39,785 nt of DNA from Pseudomonadota bacterium (GCA_021846965.1 JAJZWA010000035.1:1-39785), one strand, 5' to 3'; numbered from the stretch's first letter, positions 1 through 11,321 are shown. The notes: a model not told the origin generated them from the sequence alone. Translations and numbers: made by a program.

Positions 1-221
1 GGCCCCAGGTGGATCCGGAGGCGCTGCGCCAGGACGAGCTCGAGCTGGTGCTGCAGATCAACGGCAAGCTGCGCGGCAGCCTGCGCGTGCCGGCAGCCGC
101 CGACCGTGCGGCCATCGAGGCCGCGGCGCTGGCCAGCCCCGAGTTCGCGCGCCATGCCGAGGGGCGCGCGGCGAAGAAGGTGATCGTCGTGCCGCAGAGG
201 TTGGTCAATGTGGTGGTCTGA
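1..221 (+). CDS. leuS: Leucyl-tRNA synthetase, C-terminal end (partial)
   Basis: This is the last ~73 codons of a gene that begins outside the window; the reading frame is open from base 3 and stops with TGA at 219-221. The visible part reads [16 protein letters not shown] followed by an Ala-rich helix and [15 protein letters not shown]. That is the typical small C-terminal domain of bacterial LeuRS, which contacts the tRNA elbow. The identification is strengthened by the next two genes, lptE and holA, which follow leuS in this order in many proteobacteria. The 3' end overlaps lptE by 14 bases in another frame, so the two are probably translationally coupled. Confidence 0.93.
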   Translation, partial: PQVDPEALRQDELELVLQINGKLRGSLRVPAAADRAAIEAAALASPEFARHAEGRAAKKVIVVPQRLVNVVV

Positions 222-762
222 AGCCCGCACCCGCCCGGCGCGCCGCGCCAGCCTGCGCGGCGCCGGCCTGCTCCTGGCCGCGGGCCTGGTGGGCAGCCTG
301 CTGGGCGGATGCGGCTTTCACCTGCGCGAATCCACCAATCTGTCGTTCGACACCATCGCCCTGCAGGGCCAGGGGGGGCCCCTGATGGATCTGCTGCGTC
401 GGCGCATCGTGGCCACCACGGCCACGCGCATCGTCACCGATCCCAAGCAGGCGCAGGCCGTGTTCACGCTGTTGTCGGACGCCAGCGCGCAAACCCCCAC
501 CGCCTACAACGCCGACGGCACGGTGGCGCAATACGCGCTGACCGAGACGGCACGCTTCCAGCTCACGGCGCCGGATGGGCACGCCTACATCCCCGCGACC
601 AGCATCACGCGCACCAGCATGATGAGCTACAGCACCTCGGCCGTGCTGGCCAAGGCCAATGAAGCCGACCTGCTGTACGCCGGCATGCGCCGCGACCTGG
701 TCGACCGCATCCTGTTCCAGCTCGGCGCGCTGCATCCGCCCGCGCCGGCGGCCGGACGATGA
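208..762 (+). CDS. lptE: LPS-assembly lipoprotein LptE
   Basis: A 184-residue outer-membrane lipoprotein that plugs the LptD barrel and helps deliver lipopolysaccharide to the cell surface. After a basic N-terminus there is a hydrophobic segment (residues 18-34) ending in the lipobox LLGGC, so Cys35 is the predicted lipidated residue. The mature start GFHLRES is the family's characteristic CGFxLR opening. Conservation is otherwise low, as is usual for LptE. The ATG at 208 has AGAGG seven bases upstream and overlaps the end of leuS. The position between leuS and holA is the standard one. Confidence 0.93.
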   Translation: MWWSEARTRPARRASLRGAGLLLAAGLVGSLLGGCGFHLRESTNLSFDTIALQGQGGPLMDLLRRRIVATTATRIVTDPKQAQAVFTLLSDASAQTPTAYNADGTVAQYALTETARFQLTAPDGHAYIPATSITRTSMMSYSTSAVLAKANEADLLYAGMRRDLVDRILFQLGALHPPAPAAGR

Positions 763-778
763 GCCGGGGCCACGCACC

Positions 779-1864
779 ATGCCTCTGATCCGTCACGACC
801 AGCTGCCCGGCGCGCTGCGCGCCGGCCTGCGCGGCCCCTACGTCGTGTTCGGCGACGAGTTGCTGCTGGTGATGGAGGCCGTGGACGCCATCCGCGCCGC
901 GGCCACGCAGGCCGGCTACGGCGGTCGCGAGCTGCACCAGGTGGAGCGCGGTTTCGACTGGCAGGTGCTGCTGGCGCAGACCCGCGAGCGCAGCCTGTTC
1001 GGCGAGCGCAAGCTGGTCGAGCTGCGCATTCCCGGCGGCAAGCCCGGGCGCGACGGCGCGGCCGCCTTGTCGGAGCTGGCGCGCGAGGCCGAGGGCGATG
1101 CGCTGGTCCTGGTGCTGCTGCCCCGCCTGGATGCGGCTGCCCAGAAGAGCGAGTGGTTCTCCAGCCTGGCGGGCCAGGGCACCGCCGTGCGCGTGGACAG
1201 TGTCGAGCCTGCCCAGCTCGGCGCCTGGATGCGCCAGCGCCTGCAGCAGCGCGGACTGCAGCTTCCCGCGGGGCCCGCCGGCCAGGCCTGCCTGGATCTG
1301 CTGGTGGCCCGCACCGAGGGCAACCTGCTGGCGGCGCACCAGGAAGTGGAAAAACTCGCGCTGCTGGTGGAGCCCGGCGAGCTCGACCCCGAGCAGGTGG
1401 AACAACTGGTGCAGGGAGCCGCTCGCTACAACGTGTTCCGCCTCGGCGAGACGGTGCTGGCCGCCGACAGCGCGCGCCTGCTGCGCATGCTCGAAGGCCT
1501 GCAGGGCGAAGGCGTGGCCCCGGTGCTGGCGCACTGGAGCCTGGCCGAGGAGCTTCGCGCCTGGCTGCGTGTGCGCCAGGGGCTGGACGCTGGCGAATCC
1601 TTCGCCAGCCTGGCTCGCGCCAATCGCATCTGGGGCCCCAAGGAAAAGCTGCTGGCGCGCGTGCTGCCGAACCTGGGACAGCCGCTGCTGGAAGGCCTGC
1701 TGCTGCGCGCGGCGGCCTGCGACCGCGCCATCAAGGGCCAGCGCCCGGCGGGGCTGCCCCATGAACCCTGGGAAGCCGTGCGCCAGCTGGCGCTGGCCAT
1801 GGCCCAGGCGGTGGCGCCGATGCGCGGTGGCGCGGCCTTGGGGCCGCGACTGGTGCTGATCTGA
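779..1864 (+). CDS. holA: DNA polymerase III subunit delta
   Basis: The 361-residue delta subunit of the clamp-loader complex, which opens the beta sliding clamp. The start at 779 gives MPLIRHDQLPGAL; an upstream extension in the same frame has no family character and overlaps lptE. Family features are the early YVVFGDELLLVMEAVDAIR (the degenerate, non-ATPase P-loop region), RSLFGERKLVELR, a middle AAA-type lid region, and the C-terminal collar helices with RLLRMLEGLQGEG and a late IKGQRP segment. Length matches the usual 340-360. It is the third gene of a leuS-lptE-holA operon; the next gene is convergent, so the operon ends here in this genome. Confidence 0.94.
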   Translation: MPLIRHDQLPGALRAGLRGPYVVFGDELLLVMEAVDAIRAAATQAGYGGRELHQVERGFDWQVLLAQTRERSLFGERKLVELRIPGGKPGRDGAAALSELAREAEGDALVLVLLPRLDAAAQKSEWFSSLAGQGTAVRVDSVEPAQLGAWMRQRLQQRGLQLPAGPAGQACLDLLVARTEGNLLAAHQEVEKLALLVEPGELDPEQVEQLVQGAARYNVFRLGETVLAADSARLLRMLEGLQGEGVAPVLAHWSLAEELRAWLRVRQGLDAGESFASLARANRIWGPKEKLLARVLPNLGQPLLEGLLLRAAACDRAIKGQRPAGLPHEPWEAVRQLALAMAQAVAPMRGGAALGPRLVLI

Positions 1865-1886
1865 GCGCCCCGCCCCGGGTGGGCGC
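1865..1886. terminator. GC-rich hairpin between convergent holA and cbbY
   Basis: GCGCCC (1865-1870) pairs perfectly with GGGCGC (1881-1886) across a 10-base loop, starting directly after the holA stop and six bases before the cbbY stop. There is no run of T on either side, so if it terminates transcription it does so weakly or with Rho. The placement between two converging operons is the main reason to list it. Confidence 0.35.
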
Positions 1887-1892
1887 GACCGA

Positions 1893-2687
1893 TCAGGAGC
1901 GCACCAGGCCGTCCTGCGCCACCCAGCCGCGCAAGGCCTGCGGGTCGACCACCCCGCTCCAGGCCTGGCCGGCCACGCGTCCCCGCGCGGGCAGGTCCGG
2001 CTCTCCCAGGCTGTCCAGCAAGGCCCAGGCCGGGTCGAAGGCCTCGTCCAGGGTGTAGACGCCGGGCGTCACCACGGTGCGCAATCCAGCCCCATGCGCG
2101 GCCCGCAGCCCGGCCGGGGAATCCTCGAAGGCCAGGCACTGTCCGGGTGGCAGATCCAGTTGCTCCAGCACCCACAGGTAGATGCCGGGGTCGGGCTTCT
2201 TGCGGGGCACGATGTCGCCGGCGCCGATGCACTCGAACAGGTCTTCGGCCGCCTCGCCCAGCGCGGCGCGCAGCAGGGCGTGCACATTGTCCGGCGTGGT
2301 GGTGGTGGCCACGGCCAGGCGCAGGCCGGCTTCGCGTGCCTGCCCGAGCAGGCGGCGCACCCCCGGGCGCAACGCCACCGCGCCGGCCTCGACCAGATCC
2401 ACGTAATGCCGGGTCTTGCGCCGGTGCAGCTCGGCCACCAGCGCGCCAGCCGAGGGCGCATCGGCCGCCGCCGGGTCGATGCCGCGCCAGTAGTGCAGCA
2501 TGCGTTCCTTGCCGCCGGTGACCTCCAGCAGGCGTCCGTACAGCGCCTCGTCCCAATGCCAGTCCAGGCCGAGTTCGGCGAAGGCCCGGTTGAAGGCCAG
2601 GCGGTGGCCGTCGCGCTCGGTCTCCGCCAGGGTGCCGTCGACGTCGAAGATCAGCGCGCGCAGCGGCGCGTCGTGGGGCGCCGCCAT
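1893..2687 (-). CDS. cbbY: CbbY, xylulose-1,5-bisphosphate phosphatase (HAD family)
   Basis: A 264-residue HAD-superfamily phosphatase. The opening IFDVDGTLAETERDGHR is the CbbY signature: the two Asp of DVD act as nucleophile and acid/base, and the ETE(R)DGHR stretch belongs to the substrate site. Motif II is ATTTT, the motif III Lys is in RKKPDPGIY, and motif IV is FEDSPAGL. CbbY proteins characterised in Rhodobacter and Arabidopsis remove xylulose-1,5-bisphosphate, a misfire product that inhibits RuBisCO. The start has AAGGAG eight bases upstream, and that site overlaps the fba stop (13-base gap), so it is the last gene of the cbb operon. In Cupriavidus cbbY sits near the RuBisCO genes instead. 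The C-terminal ~40 residues form a short extra tail. Confidence 0.93.
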   Translation of the reverse strand: MAAPHDAPLRALIFDVDGTLAETERDGHRLAFNRAFAELGLDWHWDEALYGRLLEVTGGKERMLHYWRGIDPAAADAPSAGALVAELHRRKTRHYVDLVEAGAVALRPGVRRLLGQAREAGLRLAVATTTTPDNVHALLRAALGEAAEDLFECIGAGDIVPRKKPDPGIYLWVLEQLDLPPGQCLAFEDSPAGLRAAHGAGLRTVVTPGVYTLDEAFDPAWALLDSLGEPDLPARGRVAGQAWSGVVDPQALRGWVAQDGLVRS

Positions 2688-2700
2688 CCTGCGCGCTCCT

Positions 2701-3765
2701 TCAGCGGACCTTGGCCGTCAGCTCGCCCTTCTCATAGCGCTGGAACATGGCTTCCAGGCTCAGCGGGCGGATCTTCGAGGCCTTGCCTGCGGTGCCGAAG
2801 GCCTCGTAGCGATCCTTGCAGATCTGCTTCATGGCCTTGGTCGACGCCGCCAGGAACTTGCGCGGATCGAATTCCTTCGGATGCTCGGCCAGGAACTTGC
2901 GGGTGGCGCCGGTCGAGGCCATGCGCAGATCGGTGTCGATGTTCACCTTGCGCACGCCGTGCTTGATGCCTTCGACGATCTCCTCCACCGGCACGCCGTA
3001 GGTCTCGCCCATGTCGCCGCCGAACTCATTGATGATCTTCAGCCAATCCTGGGGCACCGAGGAGGAGCCATGCATCACCAGATGGGTGTTGGGGATGCGG
3101 GCGTGGATCTCCTTGATGCGCCCGATGGCCAGGATGTCCCCGGTCGGCGGGCGGGTGAACTTGTAGGCGCCGTGGCTGGTGCCGATGGCGATGGCCAGCG
3201 CGTCCACTCCGGTCTTTTGCACGAAATCGGCGGCTTCCTCGGGGTCGGTCAGCAGCTGGCTGTGGTCCAGCTTGCCCTCGGCGCCGATGCCGTCCTCCTC
3301 GCCCGCGGTTCCGGTCTCCAGCGAACCCAGGCAGCCCAGCTCGCCTTCCACCGAGACGCCGCAGGCGTGGGCCATTTCCACCGTGCGGCGGGTGACGTCC
3401 ACGTTGTACTCGTAGCTGGTGGGCGTCTTGCCGTCGGTGCCCAGGGAGCCGTCCATCATCACCGAGGAGAAGCCCAGCTGGATGGAGCGTTGGCACACCG
3501 AGGGGCTGGTGCCGTGGTCCTGGTGCATGCACACCGGGATCTGCGGAAATTCCTCGATGGCCGCCAGGATCAGGTGGCGCAGGAAGGGCGCTCCGGCGTA
3601 CTTGCGCGCGCCGGCCGAGGCCTGCACGATCACCGGCGAGTCGGTTTCGGCGGCGGCCTCCATGATGGCGCGCATCTGCTCCAGGTTGTTGACGTTAAAG
3701 GCGGGGACGCCGTAGGCGTGCTCGGCTGCATGGTCGAGCAGCTGGCGCAGGGAAATCAGGGCCAT
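2701..3765 (-). CDS. cbbA: Fructose-1,6-bisphosphate aldolase, class II
   Basis: A 354-residue zinc-dependent aldolase that joins glyceraldehyde-3-phosphate and DHAP, and can also form sedoheptulose-1,7-bisphosphate in the Calvin cycle. Sequence evidence is the N-terminal [14 protein letters not shown], the zinc/catalytic segment [11 protein letters not shown], the acidic VEGELG motif, the IGTSHGAYK and [10 protein letters not shown] zinc-ligand regions, and the phosphate-binding NIDTDLR. All key residues are present and the length is normal for the CbbA subgroup. GGAG lies seven bases before the ATG. It is cotranscribed with pgk (45-base gap) and cbbY. The pyruvate kinase gene found between pgk and fba in many relatives is absent. 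Confidence 0.97.
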   Translation of the reverse strand: MALISLRQLLDHAAEHAYGVPAFNVNNLEQMRAIMEAAAETDSPVIVQASAGARKYAGAPFLRHLILAAIEEFPQIPVCMHQDHGTSPSVCQRSIQLGFSSVMMDGSLGTDGKTPTSYEYNVDVTRRTVEMAHACGVSVEGELGCLGSLETGTAGEEDGIGAEGKLDHSQLLTDPEEAADFVQKTGVDALAIAIGTSHGAYKFTRPPTGDILAIGRIKEIHARIPNTHLVMHGSSSVPQDWLKIINEFGGDMGETYGVPVEEIVEGIKHGVRKVNIDTDLRMASTGATRKFLAEHPKEFDPRKFLAASTKAMKQICKDRYEAFGTAGKASKIRPLSLEAMFQRYEKGELTAKVR

Positions 3766-3810
3766 GATGGGGCTCCGGGTGGTTTCAAAAGGGGTCGGTG
3801 CGCGCCGCGC

Positions 3811-5028
3811 TCAGCTCGCGGCGCCGGCCTGTTCGTCGCGGGAGCGCTTTTCCAGGATCTCGAAGGCGGGCAGGGTCTTGCCTTCCAGTACCTCGAGGAA
3901 GGCGCCGCCGCCGGTGGAGATGTATCCGATGCGCTCGGCCAGCCCGTACTTGGCGATGGCCGCCAGGGTGTCGCCGCCGCCGGCGATGGAAAAGCCCTGG
4001 CTGTCGGCGATGGCGCGCGCCAGGGTCTCGGTGCCGTGCGAGAAGGCCTCGAACTCGAACACGCCCACGGGGCCGTTCCAGACGATGGTGCCGGCGGCCT
4101 TCAGGCGGGCGCCCAGACGCGCCGCGGTGCGCGGGCCGATGTCCAGGATCAGTTCGTCGGCGCCCACCTCGGTGGCGGGCTTGACCACCGCCTCGGCGCT
4201 GGCGCTGAATTCGCGCGCCACCACCACGTCCTCCGGAATGGGCACCTCGGCGCCACGCGCCTTCATTTTCTCGATCACCCGGCGCGCATCCTCCACCAGG
4301 TCGGGCTCGGCCAGGCTCTTGCCGATGGGCAGGCCGGCGGCCAGCATGAAGGTGTTGGCGATGCCTCCGCCGACGATCAGGCCGTCGACCTTGTCGGACA
4401 GGCTTTGCAGGATGGTCAGCTTGGTCGACACCTTGGAGCCGGCGACGATGGCCAGCAGGGGGCGCGCCGGCTGCGCCAGCGCGCGGTGGATGGCCTCGAT
4501 CTCGGCGGCCAGCAGCGGCCCCGCGCAGGCCACCGGCGCATACTGCGCGATGCCGTAGGTGGTGGCCTCTGCACGATGCGCGGTCCCGAAGGCATCGTTG
4601 ACGTAGATATCGCAAAGAGCGGCCATCTTGCGCGAAAGCGCGGGATCGTTCTTTTTCTCGCCCTTGTTCAGGCGGCAGTTCTCGAGCAGCACCACCTCGC
4701 CCGGGTGCAGCTCGAAGCCGCCGTCGACCCAGTCGGCGACCAGGCGCACCGGGCGACCCAGGAGGTCGCCCAGGCGCTGCGCCACCGGGGCCAGGCTGTC
4801 GGCCGGCTTGAATTCGCCCTCGGTGGGGCGGCCCAGGTGGGAGGTCAGCATCACAGCCGCGCCGGCCTCCAGCGCCATGCGCACGGCCGGCACCGAGGCG
4901 CGCACCCGCGTGTCCTCGGTGATACGCCCCTGGTCGTCCAGCGGGACATTGAGATCGGCGCGGATGAACACGCGCTTGCCGCGCGCCTGTCCGCGCTGGC
5001 AGACCTGCTCGAAACTCAGGATGTGCAT
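3811..5028 (-). CDS. cbbK: Phosphoglycerate kinase
   Basis: A 405-residue cytosolic kinase that phosphorylates 3-phosphoglycerate in the Calvin direction. Visible family motifs are [16 protein letters not shown] near the N-terminus (substrate site), [10 protein letters not shown], the FGTAHRA helix, the hinge segment [15 protein letters not shown], and the nucleotide site ending in [12 protein letters not shown]. The C-terminal [17 protein letters not shown] closes the Rossmann domain. Length is normal. GGGGAG is seven bases upstream of the ATG. Only 16 bases separate it from gap, so the two are expected to be made together. Confidence 0.97.
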   Translation of the reverse strand: MHILSFEQVCQRGQARGKRVFIRADLNVPLDDQGRITEDTRVRASVPAVRMALEAGAAVMLTSHLGRPTEGEFKPADSLAPVAQRLGDLLGRPVRLVADWVDGGFELHPGEVVLLENCRLNKGEKKNDPALSRKMAALCDIYVNDAFGTAHRAEATTYGIAQYAPVACAGPLLAAEIEAIHRALAQPARPLLAIVAGSKVSTKLTILQSLSDKVDGLIVGGGIANTFMLAAGLPIGKSLAEPDLVEDARRVIEKMKARGAEVPIPEDVVVAREFSASAEAVVKPATEVGADELILDIGPRTAARLGARLKAAGTIVWNGPVGVFEFEAFSHGTETLARAIADSQGFSIAGGGDTLAAIAKYGLAERIGYISTGGGAFLEVLEGKTLPAFEILEKRSRDEQAGAAS

Positions 5029-5044
5029 GGCGTGGCTCCCCGCT

Positions 5045-6791
<1,747 letters not shown>

Positions 6792-6804
6792 GCTCCAGCC
6801 CTCC

Positions 6805-8859
6805 TCAGGACAGCGCGCCGGCGGCGCGCGCGATCACCTCGCGCGCCTGCTCCGCGGTGCGCTCGGGCGTGATGCCGAAGTGGCGGTACAGCTCGCCCGC
6901 GGGCGCCGACTCGCCGAAACTGGCGATGCCCACGACGGCCCCGGACAGGCCCACGTACTTGTGCCACAGATCCGGCTGCGCGGCCTCCACGGCCACGCGC
7001 GGCACCCCGGCCGGCAGCACCTGGGCGCGCCAGGCGGCATCCTGCCGGTCGAACACGCTGGTGCAGGGCATCGACACCACGCGCGCCTGCACTCCGGCGG
7101 CACCCAGCAGCTCGCGCGCCTTCATCGCCACCTCCACCTCCGAGCCGGTGGCGATGAGCACCACCTGCGGCTTGCCCTGGGCATCGGCCAGCACGTAGCC
7201 GCCGCGCTCGATGGAGGCTTCCGCGGCCTCGCCATGCGGCAGCACGGCCAGGTTCTGGCGCGACAGCAGCAAGGCGCTCGGGCCGTCGACCCGCTCCACG
7301 GCATGCTTCCAGGCCACGGCGGTCTCCAGCACATCGGCCGGTCGCCACACGTCCAGGTTGGGAATCAGGCGCAGGCTGGGCGTCTGCTCCACGGCCTGGT
7401 GGGTCGGCCCGTCCTCTCCCAGGCCGATCGAGTCGTGGGAGAACACGTGCACCACGCGCTGTTTCATCAGCGCGCTCATGCGCACCGCGTTGCGCGCGTA
7501 GTCCGAGAACATCAGGAAGGTGCCGCCGTAGGGCAGGAAGGCCCCATGCAGCGCCATGCCGTTCATCATCGCCGCCATGCCGAACTCGCGCACGCCATAG
7601 GACAGGTAGTTCACCGTCTCCCCGTCCGCGGCGGCCTCCCAGGAGCGCGAGGCCTTCACCGCCGTCAGGTTCGAGCCGGTGAGGTCGGCCGAGCCGCCGA
7701 ACATCTCGGGCAGCGCCGGGACCAGGGTCTCCAGCGCGATCTGCGAGGCCTTGCGCGTGGCCGTGGCCGCGCTCACGCCGCGCGCCTTGGCGTACAGCTG
7801 CTGCACCGTGGCCGCCCAGTCCGCCGGCAGTTCCCCGCCCAGGCGGCGACGCAGCGCCGCGGCCAGCTCGGGGAAGGCCTTGGCGTAGGACTCGAAGCGC
7901 TGGTTCCAGGCCTGCTCCAGCCTGGCGCCGCGTTCGCGACCGTCCCAGGCCTGGTAGATGTCCGCCGGGATCTCGAAGGGGCCGTACTCCCAGCCCAGCG
8001 CCTGGCGCGTGGCCTGCGCCTCGGCGGCGCCCAGCGCGGCGCCGTGCACGTCATGGCCCCCGGCCTTGTTGGGCGAACCCCAGCCGATGGTGGTGGTGCA
8101 GATGATCAGCGACGGCCTGTCGCTGGTCTTGGCCTCGGCGGTGGCACGCTCCACGGCCTGCGCGTCATGCCCGTCGACGGGCCCGATCACGTTCCAGCCG
8201 TAAGCCGCGAAACGCTTGGCCGTGTCGTCGGCGAACCAGTGCTCGACATGGCCGTCGATGGAAATGCCATTGTCGTCGTAGTAGGCGATCAGCTTGTTCA
8301 GGCGCAGCGTGCCGGCCAGCGAGCAGACCTCATGGCTGATGCCCTCCATCAGGCAGCCGTCGCCCAGGAACACATAGGTGTGGTGATCGACGATGTCGTG
8401 GCCGGGACGGTTGAACTCGCGCGCCAGCAGGGTCTCGGCCAGCGCCATGCCGACCGCGTTGGCCAGGCCCTGGCCCAGCGGGCCGGTGGTGGTCTCCACC
8501 CCGGGCGTGTAGCCGACCTCGGGGTGCCCCGGGGTCTTGCTGTGAAGCTGGCGAAAGCGCTTGATCTCCTCCAGCGGCAGGGCATAGCCGCTCAGGTGCA
8601 GCAGCGCGTACAGCAGCATCGAGGCATGCCCGTTGGACAGCACGAAACGATCGCGGTTGGCCCAGTGCGGGTTGGCCGGATTGTGGTGCAGGTGGCCGCG
8701 CCACAGCACCTCGGCGATGTCCGCCATGCCCATCGGCGCGCCGGGGTGTCCGCTCTTGGCCGCCTCGACGGCGTCGATGGCCAGGAAGCGGATCGCATTG
8801 GCCAGGCGACGACGCTCAACGGGGTCGATGACGGGAAAGAGTTGGGAATGCGCGTTCAT
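6805..8859 (-). CDS. cbbT: Transketolase
   Basis: A 684-residue thiamine-diphosphate enzyme that moves two-carbon units in regeneration of ribulose-5-phosphate. Evidence: the N-terminal [19 protein letters not shown], the ThDP motif [13 protein letters not shown] ending in the [11 protein letters not shown] metal-ligand region, the pyrimidine-domain [18 protein letters not shown], and [14 protein letters not shown], which carries the catalytic His pair. I place the start at the ATG at 8859 ([10 protein letters not shown]), which fits normal transketolase N-termini. An in-frame ATG at 8901 with AGGA five bases upstream, directly against the prk stop, would add 14 residues and cannot be excluded. 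Confidence 0.96.
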   Translation of the reverse strand: MNAHSQLFPVIDPVERRRLANAIRFLAIDAVEAAKSGHPGAPMGMADIAEVLWRGHLHHNPANPHWANRDRFVLSNGHASMLLYALLHLSGYALPLEEIKRFRQLHSKTPGHPEVGYTPGVETTTGPLGQGLANAVGMALAETLLAREFNRPGHDIVDHHTYVFLGDGCLMEGISHEVCSLAGTLRLNKLIAYYDDNGISIDGHVEHWFADDTAKRFAAYGWNVIGPVDGHDAQAVERATAEAKTSDRPSLIICTTTIGWGSPNKAGGHDVHGAALGAAEAQATRQALGWEYGPFEIPADIYQAWDGRERGARLEQAWNQRFESYAKAFPELAAALRRRLGGELPADWAATVQQLYAKARGVSAATATRKASQIALETLVPALPEMFGGSADLTGSNLTAVKASRSWEAAADGETVNYLSYGVREFGMAAMMNGMALHGAFLPYGGTFLMFSDYARNAVRMSALMKQRVVHVFSHDSIGLGEDGPTHQAVEQTPSLRLIPNLDVWRPADVLETAVAWKHAVERVDGPSALLLSRQNLAVLPHGEAAEASIERGGYVLADAQGKPQVVLIATGSEVEVAMKARELLGAAGVQARVVSMPCTSVFDRQDAAWRAQVLPAGVPRVAVEAAQPDLWHKYVGLSGAVVGIASFGESAPAGELYRHFGITPERTAEQAREVIARAAGALS

Positions 8860-8902
8860 GTCGGTTCTCGGGCGGGATAGTGGGCGGTTCGGCCCCTGCA
8901 TT

Positions 8903-9778
8903 TCATCCTGCGCGGCGCTTGATGTCCATCAGTCGCAGGATCATGGGGGTGAAGATCAACTGCATCGCCAGGCCCATCTTGCCACCGGGCACGACCAGGG
9001 TATTGGGCCGGGTCATCCAGGAGTCGTGCAGCATGGACAGCAGGTAGGGGAAATCGATGCCACGCGGGTTGGCGAATCGGATCACCACCATGCTCTCGTC
9101 CAGGCTGGGGATGTCCTTGGCGATGAAAGGATTCGAGGTGTCGACGGTGGGCACGCGCTGGAAGTTCACGTGGGTGCGCGAGAACTGCGGCGTGATGTGG
9201 TGCACGTAGTCGGGCATGCGGCGCAGGATCGTGTCCATCACCGCCTCCTGCGAGTAGCCGCGCTGCACCTGGTCGCGGTGCAGTTTCTGGATCCACTCCA
9301 GGTTGATGATGGGCACCACGCCCACCAGCAGGTCCACCTGGCTGGCCACGTCGATCTGAGCATCCGCGTAGCCCCCATGCAGCCCTTCGTAGAACAGCAG
9401 GTCGGAGCCGGCCTGCATGTCCTTCCAGTCGGTGAACTGCCCCGGGGGCACGCCGAACTGGGCCGACTCGGCGTCGTCGTGGATGTATTTGCGCACCTTG
9501 CCCACGCCGGTGGCGCCGTAGGCCTGGAACACGCCCTCCAGTTCCTTGAGCAGGTTCGCTTCAGGGCCGAAATGGCTGAAATTCGCGCTACCTTCCTGCT
9601 CCCTTCGCTTCATTTCCTCGCGCATTTCCGCGCGGTTGTAGCGATGGAAGGAATCTCCCTCGATGATCTGGGCCTGGATACGCTCCCGCCGGAAGATATG
9701 CTGGAAACTGCGCATCACGGTGGTCGTGCCGGCTCCCGAGGAGCCGGTGATCGCGATGATGGGATGCTTGGCGGACAT
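8903..9778 (-). CDS. cbbP: Phosphoribulokinase, proteobacterial class I
   Basis: A 291-residue kinase that makes ribulose-1,5-bisphosphate, the dedicated Calvin-cycle step; its presence is the strongest evidence for CO2 fixation in this organism. The P-loop is [16 protein letters not shown] (residues ~10-25). Next come the substrate segment [15 protein letters not shown], the HFGPEANLL region and the catalytic-domain [13 protein letters not shown]. The C-terminal half includes [13 protein letters not shown]. Start at 9778 (MSAKHPII) gives the usual length for the octameric bacterial type; an upstream in-frame extension of 43 residues is unlike the family. It is separated from fbp by 106 bases that contain a hairpin. 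Confidence 0.97.
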   Translation of the reverse strand: MSAKHPIIAITGSSGAGTTTVMRSFQHIFRRERIQAQIIEGDSFHRYNRAEMREEMKRREQEGSANFSHFGPEANLLKELEGVFQAYGATGVGKVRKYIHDDAESAQFGVPPGQFTDWKDMQAGSDLLFYEGLHGGYADAQIDVASQVDLLVGVVPIINLEWIQKLHRDQVQRGYSQEAVMDTILRRMPDYVHHITPQFSRTHVNFQRVPTVDTSNPFIAKDIPSLDESMVVIRFANPRGIDFPYLLSMLHDSWMTRPNTLVVPGGKMGLAMQLIFTPMILRLMDIKRRAG

Positions 9779-9819
9779 GGCGGAAGACTCGTGACGAGGC
9801 GATGGACGAAGCCCGGGCT

Positions 9820-9841
9820 GCCGCCGCCTCGAGGCGACGGC
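9820..9841 (-). promoter_or_regulatory. Hairpin in the fbp-prk gap
   Basis: On the operon strand the RNA would fold into a nine-pair stem (one G-U) closed by a UCGA loop, 43 bases after the fbp stop and about 40 bases before the prk ATG. There is no T-run, so it is not a standard terminator. Such intercistronic stems can protect the downstream or upstream mRNA or set relative expression. It lies in the longest gap inside the cbb operon. Confidence 0.45.
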
Positions 9842-9884
9842 CCGTGCCAGGAAAGCTTGGGATCGGGAAGATGGTGCGTGGCGC

Positions 9885-10964
9885 TCAGGCGCGCACGCCG
9901 TCGCCATACAGCGAACGATCCTTGAACAGCGGCGACACGAAGGGCTTGTCCAAGCCGCTATCGTATTCCCGGTGGTAACGCTCCAGGCGCTCGATCTCGT
10001 TCCTGGAGCCCAGCATCACCGGCACGCGCTGGTGCAGCGATTCGGGCGGCACCTCCAGGATGCGCTGGCGCCCGGTGGAGGCAGCCCCCCCGGCCTGCTC
10101 GATGATCATGCCGATGGGGTTGGCCTCGTACAGCAGGCGCAGGCGTCCCGGGCGGGCCGGGTCCTTGGTGTCGCGGGGATACATGAAAATGCCCCCGCGC
10201 ATCAGGATGCGGTGCACGTCGGCGACCATCGAGGCGATCCAGCGTGTGTTGAAGTCACGCCCGCGGTCACCCGTCTTGCCGGCCTTGCATTCGGCGACGT
10301 AGCGCTGCACCGGCGGCTCCCAGAAACGCTCGTTGCTGGCGTTGATGGCGAATTCGCTGGTGTCCTCCGGGATGCGCAGGTCCGGATGGGTGAGGATGAA
10401 GTTGCCGATCTCGCGATCCAGGGTGAAGCCATGCGTGCCCTTGCCGACGGTGAGCACGAGCATGGTGGCCGGGCCGTAGATGGCGTAGCCGGCAGCCACC
10501 TGCTCGACCCCCGGGCGCAGGTAGTCGGCCACCTGCGGCTCCCCCAGACGACTCATGCGCAGCACGGAGAAGATGGTGCCCACCGAGACGTTGACGTCGA
10601 TGTTCGAGGAGCCGTCCAGCGGATCGAACACCAGCAGGTAGGCCCCGCGCTCGAACTGGCGCGGCAGCGCGTAGGGCTGGTCCAGTTCCTCCGAGGCCAT
10701 GCCGGCGACCAGCCCGCCCCATTCGCAGGACTGGATCATCGCCTCGTTGGACAGCACGTCGAGCTTTTTCTGCGTCTCGCCCTGCACGTTCTCCGTGCCC
10801 AGGGAGCCCAGGAAGCCGCCCAGCGCTCCCTTGGCCGTCATCGCGGCGATGGCCTTCACGGCGGCCGTCACGTCCACCAGCAGCGCGGCCAGGTCGGCCT
10901 GGTCGTCGGCTCCCCGCAACTGCTCGATGAGGAACTTCGAAAGGGTGGTACGGCCCTGCAGCAT
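9885..10964 (-). CDS. cbbF: Fructose-1,6-bisphosphatase, class 1
   Basis: A 359-residue phosphatase of the regeneration arm, probably acting on fructose- and perhaps sedoheptulose-bisphosphate. The metal/phosphate motif [18 protein letters not shown] is intact, as are the acidic ASEELDQPY region and the late [31 protein letters not shown] is the family N-terminus, so the start is at 10964, with GGGAGA seven bases ahead. The frame stays open for another 104 codons upstream, but that stretch lies in the control region and is not coding in character. It is the first gene of the operon and divergent from cbbR, the standard place for a CbbR-controlled promoter. Confidence 0.96.
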   Translation of the reverse strand: MLQGRTTLSKFLIEQLRGADDQADLAALLVDVTAAVKAIAAMTAKGALGGFLGSLGTENVQGETQKKLDVLSNEAMIQSCEWGGLVAGMASEELDQPYALPRQFERGAYLLVFDPLDGSSNIDVNVSVGTIFSVLRMSRLGEPQVADYLRPGVEQVAAGYAIYGPATMLVLTVGKGTHGFTLDREIGNFILTHPDLRIPEDTSEFAINASNERFWEPPVQRYVAECKAGKTGDRGRDFNTRWIASMVADVHRILMRGGIFMYPRDTKDPARPGRLRLLYEANPIGMIIEQAGGAASTGRQRILEVPPESLHQRVPVMLGSRNEIERLERYHREYDSGLDKPFVSPLFKDRSLYGDGVRA

Positions 10965-11048
10965 GGTGTGTCTCCCGAACGGATGGATTTCCCGGTGCGT
11001 GGACCTGCCCGCGCCGGACCCGCTGGCGACTGCCTTCCCGACACCTGT

Positions 11049-11090
11049 CTTTTTCAAAACCCCTGCTCGGCGCCAGGAGACTTGAAAAAG
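11049..11090 (-). promoter_or_regulatory. Long imperfect hairpin in the cbbF leader
   Basis: CTTTTTCAA (11049-11057) and TTGAAAAAG (11082-11090) are exact inverted copies 24 bases apart. Read on the cbbF strand, the spacer itself pairs further (CCTG with CAGG plus wobble pairs), leaving an eight-base loop, so the whole 42-base element can fold as one stem interrupted by one or two mismatches. It ends 84 bases before the cbbF ATG. It could be an RNA structure in the leader or a dyad operator; the sequence alone does not decide. Confidence 0.5.
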
Positions 11091-11114
11091 CCCGCAGTCA
11101 GAAAACACGGAGAC

Positions 11115-11140
11115 TCGCATGAACGAAAAACGTAATGCGA
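11115..11140. promoter_or_regulatory. Dyad TCGCAT-N14-ATGCGA, candidate CbbR site
   Basis: TCGCAT at 11115-11120 and ATGCGA at 11135-11140 are perfect inverted copies with a 14-base A-rich spacer. Dyads of this size in the gap between cbbR and its target operon are typical LysR-type binding sites. The half-site does not match a consensus I can state with certainty, so the assignment rests on position and symmetry. Confidence 0.35.
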
Positions 11141-11281
11141 CTGCGGCAAAAGCAGCCCGGAGCTCACGAATCCGGACCCGTTCACAACCCCGCGTGGTCC
11201 GCAGGCCCCGCCTGCAGGGGCCCGCGGAGAACCGAAGTCCCACCACGCTTGCGGACAAATATAAGTGGCGACGCAATTAAG

Positions 11282-11314
11282 GTAAATTCAGGCTTTCTTG
11301 CGCGTGAATTCAGG
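11282..11314. repeat. Direct repeats GTRAATTCAGG, 22-base period, ahead of cbbR
   Basis: GTAAATTCAGG at 11282-11292 recurs as GTGAATTCAGG at 11304-11314, differing at one base and starting exactly 22 bases later, about two helical turns. The second copy contains the palindrome TGAATTCA, and its AGG is part of the ribosome binding site of cbbR. A protein bound to both copies on one face of the helix would block cbbR translation or transcription, so autoregulation is a reasonable guess. Confidence 0.4.
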
Positions 11315-11321
11315 AAAACTG

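Larger units (their letters stand above)
10965..11321. promoter_or_regulatory. cbbR-cbbF divergent control region
   Basis: This 357-base stretch holds no gene. It is less G/C-rich than its surroundings in two places: around 11049-11140 (near cbbF) and 11255-11320 (near cbbR). Four structures are visible and listed separately: a long imperfect hairpin at 11049-11090, an inverted repeat at 11115-11140, and a pair of direct repeats at 11282 and 11304. I could not pick out a convincing -35/-10 pair on either strand. LysR-type regulators usually bind such divergent regions at sites of the T-N11-A kind. Confidence 0.7.

Noticed and set aside
9834..9849. TGGCACG-containing sigma-54-like element in the fbp-prk gap
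   Set aside because: The GG-to-GC spacing is eleven, not ten, and sigma-54 promoters tolerate no change of this spacing.
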